This document shows positions 6,192 to 8,479 of a stretch of DNA of 8,479 nt, one piece after another (positions within the stretch are counted from its first letter, which is position 1; every line of letters begins with the position of its first letter). The stretch is from Paracoccaceae bacterium. GTDB lineage: Bacteria > Pseudomonadota > Alphaproteobacteria > Rhodobacterales > Rhodobacteraceae. Where the stretch lies: contig SLQN01000340.1 in assembly GCA_007131465.1 (NCBI GenBank), positions 1 through 8,479 on the forward strand, given 5' to 3'. Under the pieces are notes generated by a model, which had not been told where the DNA came from, ran no database searches, and saw only the letters and a program-made list of their open reading frames with translations. Both the position numbers and the translations under genes were made by a program.

Positions 6192-6264
6192 GCAGACAGG
6201 AATGGGTCGGCCGACAGGAGGGAACGAGGGGTAAATCTTCCGCACCGACCCCTTTCCTGCCTGC
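6192..6264. repeat. 73-nt imperfect inverted repeat in the DUF1285/NDUFS4 gap
   Basis: The arm at 6192-6210 pairs with 6245-6264 over 18 base pairs: eleven pairs (one G-U), a small 1x2 internal loop, then seven pairs (GGGTCGG/CCGACCC). The loop is 34 bases. It lies 118 bp past the TGA at 6382 and just upstream of the NDUFS4 promoter. As RNA it would be a strong hairpin. The minus-strand loop is pyrimidine-rich and holds CCCTCCT, which is complementary to a Shine-Dalgarno sequence. There is no U-run, so it is not a standard terminator. It may be a factor-dependent terminator, a dispersed palindromic element or a structured small RNA. The rest of the 249-bp gap (6133-6381) shows no gene. Confidence 0.5.
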
Positions 6265-6381
6265 ATTCCGGAAATTAGGGTCGCAGGCATGGGCCGACAA
6301 CATATTTCGTCTTTGCGGGTCATGTTTCGCGCACCCACCCTTGTGCCGCGTCTTTGTCCGCTGCCATCGCGGCCTGCCGCG

Positions 6382-6984
6382 TCAGCCAAGCTCACCAGAC
6401 CGGATGACAGGAAAGAAACGTCCGCCCGACCAGAGGCCAAACCAGCTTTCGCCGTCATGAGGCTCATGCACGCCCAGATCGACCAGCCGGTAAAAGCTCT
6501 TGCGGTCGATTAGCGCCTCCAGTCCGGCGCGGACCATGACCTAGGGCGCAGGCTCGCCCGTCTCGGGGTCGCGGCGCACGCGCAGGGGGTGGTCCGCACT
6601 GGCTGTCACTTCGTCCCCCACATTGGTCACGAAACGCAGATCCTGCGCCGGACCCTCTCCCGTGCGGCGGAAATCCACCGCGACAAAGGGCGCGTCATCC
6701 ACGCGGATGCCAAGTTTCTCGACCGGGGTGACAAGATAATACTTCCCGCCTTCCAGCTTCAGAATGGTCGAGAACAGGCGCACAAGCGCGGGCCGTCCGA
6801 TCGGCGTGCCCTCATGAAACCATGTCCCGTCACGCGCGATGCGCATATCCATCTCGCCGCAATAGGGCGGATTCCACAGATGCACGGGCGGCAATCCCTT
6901 GCCCGCAGCCGCAGAGCGCGCCGCCTCCGCCAGCATGTTGGCCGACAGTGTCACGGTATTTTGTTCTTTCGTCGATTTTGCCAT
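6382..6984 (-). pseudogene. DUF1285 protein interrupted by an in-frame amber codon (147 aa before TAG; 200 codons in all)
   Basis: The frame from 6984 encodes a DUF1285-type protein of unknown function. Typical features are LPPVHLWNPPYCGEMDMRI (31-49), DGTWFHEGTPIGRPALVRLF (52-71), KYYLVTPVEKLGI then VDDAPFVAVDF, and FVTNVGDEVTASADHPLRV. After GEPAP a TAG stop occurs at 6541-6543. Beyond it the same frame continues without any indel for 52 codons: VMVRAGLEALIDRKSFYRLV, then DLGVHEPHDGESW and FGLWSGGRFFPVI, to TGA at 6382. This is the expected DUF1285 C-terminus. TAG most likely replaces a Tyr codon (PYV in relatives), a single-base change. The gene may be newly broken, still partly functional, read through by amber suppression, or the base may be a sequencing error. 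The start has no clear Shine-Dalgarno sequence and lies inside a 15-bp palindrome. It is divergent from moxR (76-bp gap), an arrangement I recall from related genomes. Confidence 0.85.
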
Positions 6985-6996
6985 TGGCTGCCAATG
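6982..6996. promoter_or_regulatory. 15-bp perfect palindrome over the DUF1285 start codon
   Basis: CATTGGCTGCCAATG is a perfect dyad with seven-base arms around a central T. It covers the DUF1285 start codon and the first bases of the 76-bp divergent gap to moxR. It could be a dimeric regulator site, or an RNA hairpin hiding the start codon; the loop would be too tight for all seven pairs to form in RNA, which favours a DNA site. Confidence 0.4.
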
Positions 6997-7060
6997 CGAT
7001 ATGTTCGAAACTGGGACGTAAGTTTTTTGCGGCAGATGTCACCCCCATGAAGGAACGCGG

Positions 7061-8068
7061 ATGAGCATTGAGAACGACCTGATCGCCGAGATCGAAGCGC
7101 TGGGCACGAAACTGGCACAGGCGCGCGACAGTATCAATCGCCGCTTCATCGGGCAGAAAACTGTCGTCGATCTGACGTTGACGGCGATGCTGTGCCGGGG
7201 CCACGGGCTGCTGATCGGGCTGCCGGGCTTGGGCAAGACGCGGCTGGTGGATACGCTGTCCACGGTCATGGGGCTGAATGGCAACCGCATCCAGTTCACG
7301 CCGGACCTGATGCCCGCCGATATTCTGGGCTCCGAAGTGCTGGATGTGGGCGAGGACGGCAAGCGCGCGTTTCGCTTCATCGCAGGGCCGATCTTCTGCC
7401 AGTTGCTGATGGCGGATGAGATCAACCGCGCCAGCCCGCGCACGCAGGCAGCGCTGTTGCAGGCGATGCAGGAAGGCGAAGTCACGGTTGCGGGCGCGCA
7501 TCATGCGCTGGACCAGCCATTTCATGTCCTCGCCACCCAGAACCCCATCGAACAGGAAGGGACCTATCCGCTGCCCGAAGCGCAGCTTGACCGCTTTCTG
7601 GTCCAGATTGATGTCATCTATCCCGACCGCGCGACCGAGCGCGACATCCTGCTGGCAACCACGGGCGAAAGCGAAGACACGGCACATGCGGTCTTCACCG
7701 CCGCCGAATTGCTGGCCGCGCAACGGCTGCTGCGCCGGATGCCGGTGGGGGAAAAGGTGGTCGAGGCGATCCTCGATCTGGTGCGCGGCTGCCGCCCCGA
7801 GGAACCCGAGGCCCATGCCGCCGTCAAGGATGCCGTAAGCTGGGGACCAGGGCCACGCGCGGCGCAGGCGCTGATGCTGACGGTGCGCGCGCGCGCCCTG
7901 CTGGACGGTCGGCTTGTGCCTTCGGTCGAGGATGTGGCCGCGATGGCGCGCCCGGTCCTGTCGCATCGCATGGCGCTGAGTTTTGCGGCCCGCGCGCGCG
8001 GCGAAAGCCTAGGCGCGATCATCGACCGTGTTGCCGCGACGGCAACTGATCTGGACGTGGCAGCGTGA
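7061..8068 (+). CDS. MoxR-family AAA+ ATPase, 335 aa
   Basis: This is a cytosolic AAA+ ATPase of the MoxR class, chaperone-like enzymes that remodel or activate partner proteins, usually with a VWA/DUF58 protein encoded next door. All core motifs are present: Walker A GLPGLGKT (53-60), Walker B LLMADE (115-120), INRASPRTQAALLQAMQEGE (121-140) with its conserved arginines, sensor-1 ATQNP (158-162), EGTYPLPEAQLDRF (166-179), and the sensor-2 helix GPGPRAAQAL (262-271). Length is normal for the family. AAGGA about seven bases before ATG 7061 supports the start. The stop overlaps the DUF58 start by four bases (GTGA), so the two are translationally coupled. The 76-bp upstream gap is shared with the divergent DUF1285 gene; I see no clear -35/-10 pair in it. 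The precise client is unknown. Confidence 0.96.
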   Translation: MSIENDLIAEIEALGTKLAQARDSINRRFIGQKTVVDLTLTAMLCRGHGLLIGLPGLGKTRLVDTLSTVMGLNGNRIQFTPDLMPADILGSEVLDVGEDGKRAFRFIAGPIFCQLLMADEINRASPRTQAALLQAMQEGEVTVAGAHHALDQPFHVLATQNPIEQEGTYPLPEAQLDRFLVQIDVIYPDRATERDILLATTGESEDTAHAVFTAAELLAAQRLLRRMPVGEKVVEAILDLVRGCRPEEPEAHAAVKDAVSWGPGPRAAQALMLTVRARALLDGRLVPSVEDVAAMARPVLSHRMALSFAARARGESLGAIIDRVAATATDLDVAA

Positions 8069-8479
8069 CGCGACCCGCCGGACTTCGCACCAGTGCCGAG
8101 GCACTCGCCGCCCCTCTGCCCGCGCTCTTGGCGCAGGCCGAGCATCTGGCGGCGTCGGTCCTGCCGGGCGCACATGGGCGCAGGCGCACCGGGACGGGCG
8201 ATGAATTCTGGCAATACCGTCAGGCCACCACATCGGACGCTGGCGCGCGGATCGACTGGCGGCGCTCGGGCCGCGCGGATGTGCATTTCATCCGCGAGAC
8301 CGAATGGCAGGCGGCGCAGGCCGTGACGCTTTGGGTGGACCGGTCGCAGGCGATGCAGTTTTCCGGGCACAAGACGCGCGCGCCGAAATCCGACCGCGCG
8401 CGTCTTCTGGCGCTGGCGCTTTCGGTGCTGTTGTTGAAAGCGGGCGAACGCGTGGGGCTGCTGCCGGACCTGCCTGCCC
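8065..8479 (+). CDS. DUF58 domain protein, partial (first 138 residues)
   Basis: This is the N-terminal part of a DUF58 protein, a VWA-like partner of MoxR ATPases; the rest lies beyond the window. Characteristic segments are GAHGRRRTGTGDEFWQYR (35-52), ARIDWRRSGRADVHFIRETE (61-80), VTLWVDRSQAM (87-97), the family's metal-site strand, and RARLLALALSVLLLKAGERV (111-130). The expected metal-binding pattern DxSxS appears here as DRSQA (92-96), with Ala in place of the second Ser. Translation starts at GTG 8065, which overlaps the moxR stop (GTGA); no other nearby start precedes the conserved region. The first 30 residues are not strongly hydrophobic, so this end is probably cytosolic; membrane segments, if any, would come later. 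Its job is inferred from neighbours: a MoxR client or adaptor, likely concerned with the envelope. Confidence 0.93.
   Translation, partial: MTRPAGLRTSAEALAAPLPALLAQAEHLAASVLPGAHGRRRTGTGDEFWQYRQATTSDAGARIDWRRSGRADVHFIRETEWQAAQAVTLWVDRSQAMQFSGHKTRAPKSDRARLLALALSVLLLKAGERVGLLPDLPA

Noticed and set aside
6133..6381. tRNA or other stable RNA in the longest gene-free gap
   Set aside because: I looked for a T-loop (GGTTCGAATCC-like) and cloverleaf arms and found none; only the inverted repeat and the promoter are supportable.
6018..6467. 149-codon minus-strand frame across the DUF1285/NDUFS4 gap
   Set aside because: It crosses the DUF1285 3' end, the inverted repeat and the NDUFS4 start in the wrong frame, with no recognisable content.
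6830..7966. 378-codon open frame on the minus strand opposite moxR
   Set aside because: It is an antisense shadow: Arg/Gln/His-rich, low-complexity translation, no ribosome binding site, and it lies wholly over moxR and the DUF1285 start, both recognised families.
1..8479. CRISPR array, insertion sequence, phage or toxin-antitoxin locus
   Set aside because: No regularly spaced repeats, no transposase or integrase motifs, no terminal repeats with target duplications, and no paired small-gene signature were seen.

Overview
The window looks like chromosomal DNA of an alphaproteobacterium, most likely a Rhodobacteraceae member. The grounds are a high G+C content with strong GC3 bias, a tripartite TRAP transporter with a TakP-type binding protein, a stand-alone NDUFS4-type complex I accessory subunit (an alphaproteobacterial/mitochondrial protein), and a DUF1285 gene divergent from a MoxR-DUF58 pair, an arrangement I recall from this order. 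The species cannot be fixed from the sequence. I see no insertion sequence, phage gene, CRISPR array, tRNA or rRNA.

Layout. Bases 1-2349 (minus) hold a TRAP uptake operon transcribed dctP-dctQ-dctM, with dctM running off the left edge. It has a Tat-exported binding protein, a stem-loop between dctP and dctQ, and a palindromic operator candidate just upstream of dctP. Bases 2521-3426 (minus) hold a ten-helix EamA/DMT permease. It is divergent from a 91-residue acidic helical protein of unknown function (3594-3869, plus), which is followed by a solitary UDP-galactopyranose mutase, glf (3993-5153, plus).

Bases 5154-6984 are a loose minus-strand stretch. It contains a 29-residue single-helix membrane protein with an excellent ribosome binding site (5210-5299), a small secreted protein (5360-5680), the NDUFS4 homologue (5821-6132), a 73-nt imperfect inverted repeat of unknown role (6192-6264), and a DUF1285 gene (6382-6984) interrupted by an in-frame amber codon. 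From 7061 on the plus strand come a MoxR-family AAA+ ATPase and, overlapping it by 4 nt, the start of a DUF58 protein that runs off the right edge.

How the parts relate. The TRAP genes form one organic-anion importer. MoxR and DUF58 almost certainly act together as an ATPase/VWA-like chaperone pair, probably in the cell envelope. glf feeds galactofuranose into a surface glycan, but no glycan cluster is visible here. The remaining genes look like ordinary, functionally separate chromosomal genes. I find no convincing new multi-gene system. The items most worth checking are the amber codon in DUF1285, the 29-residue membrane protein, the 6192-6264 inverted repeat, and the palindromes at dctP and at the DUF1285 start.
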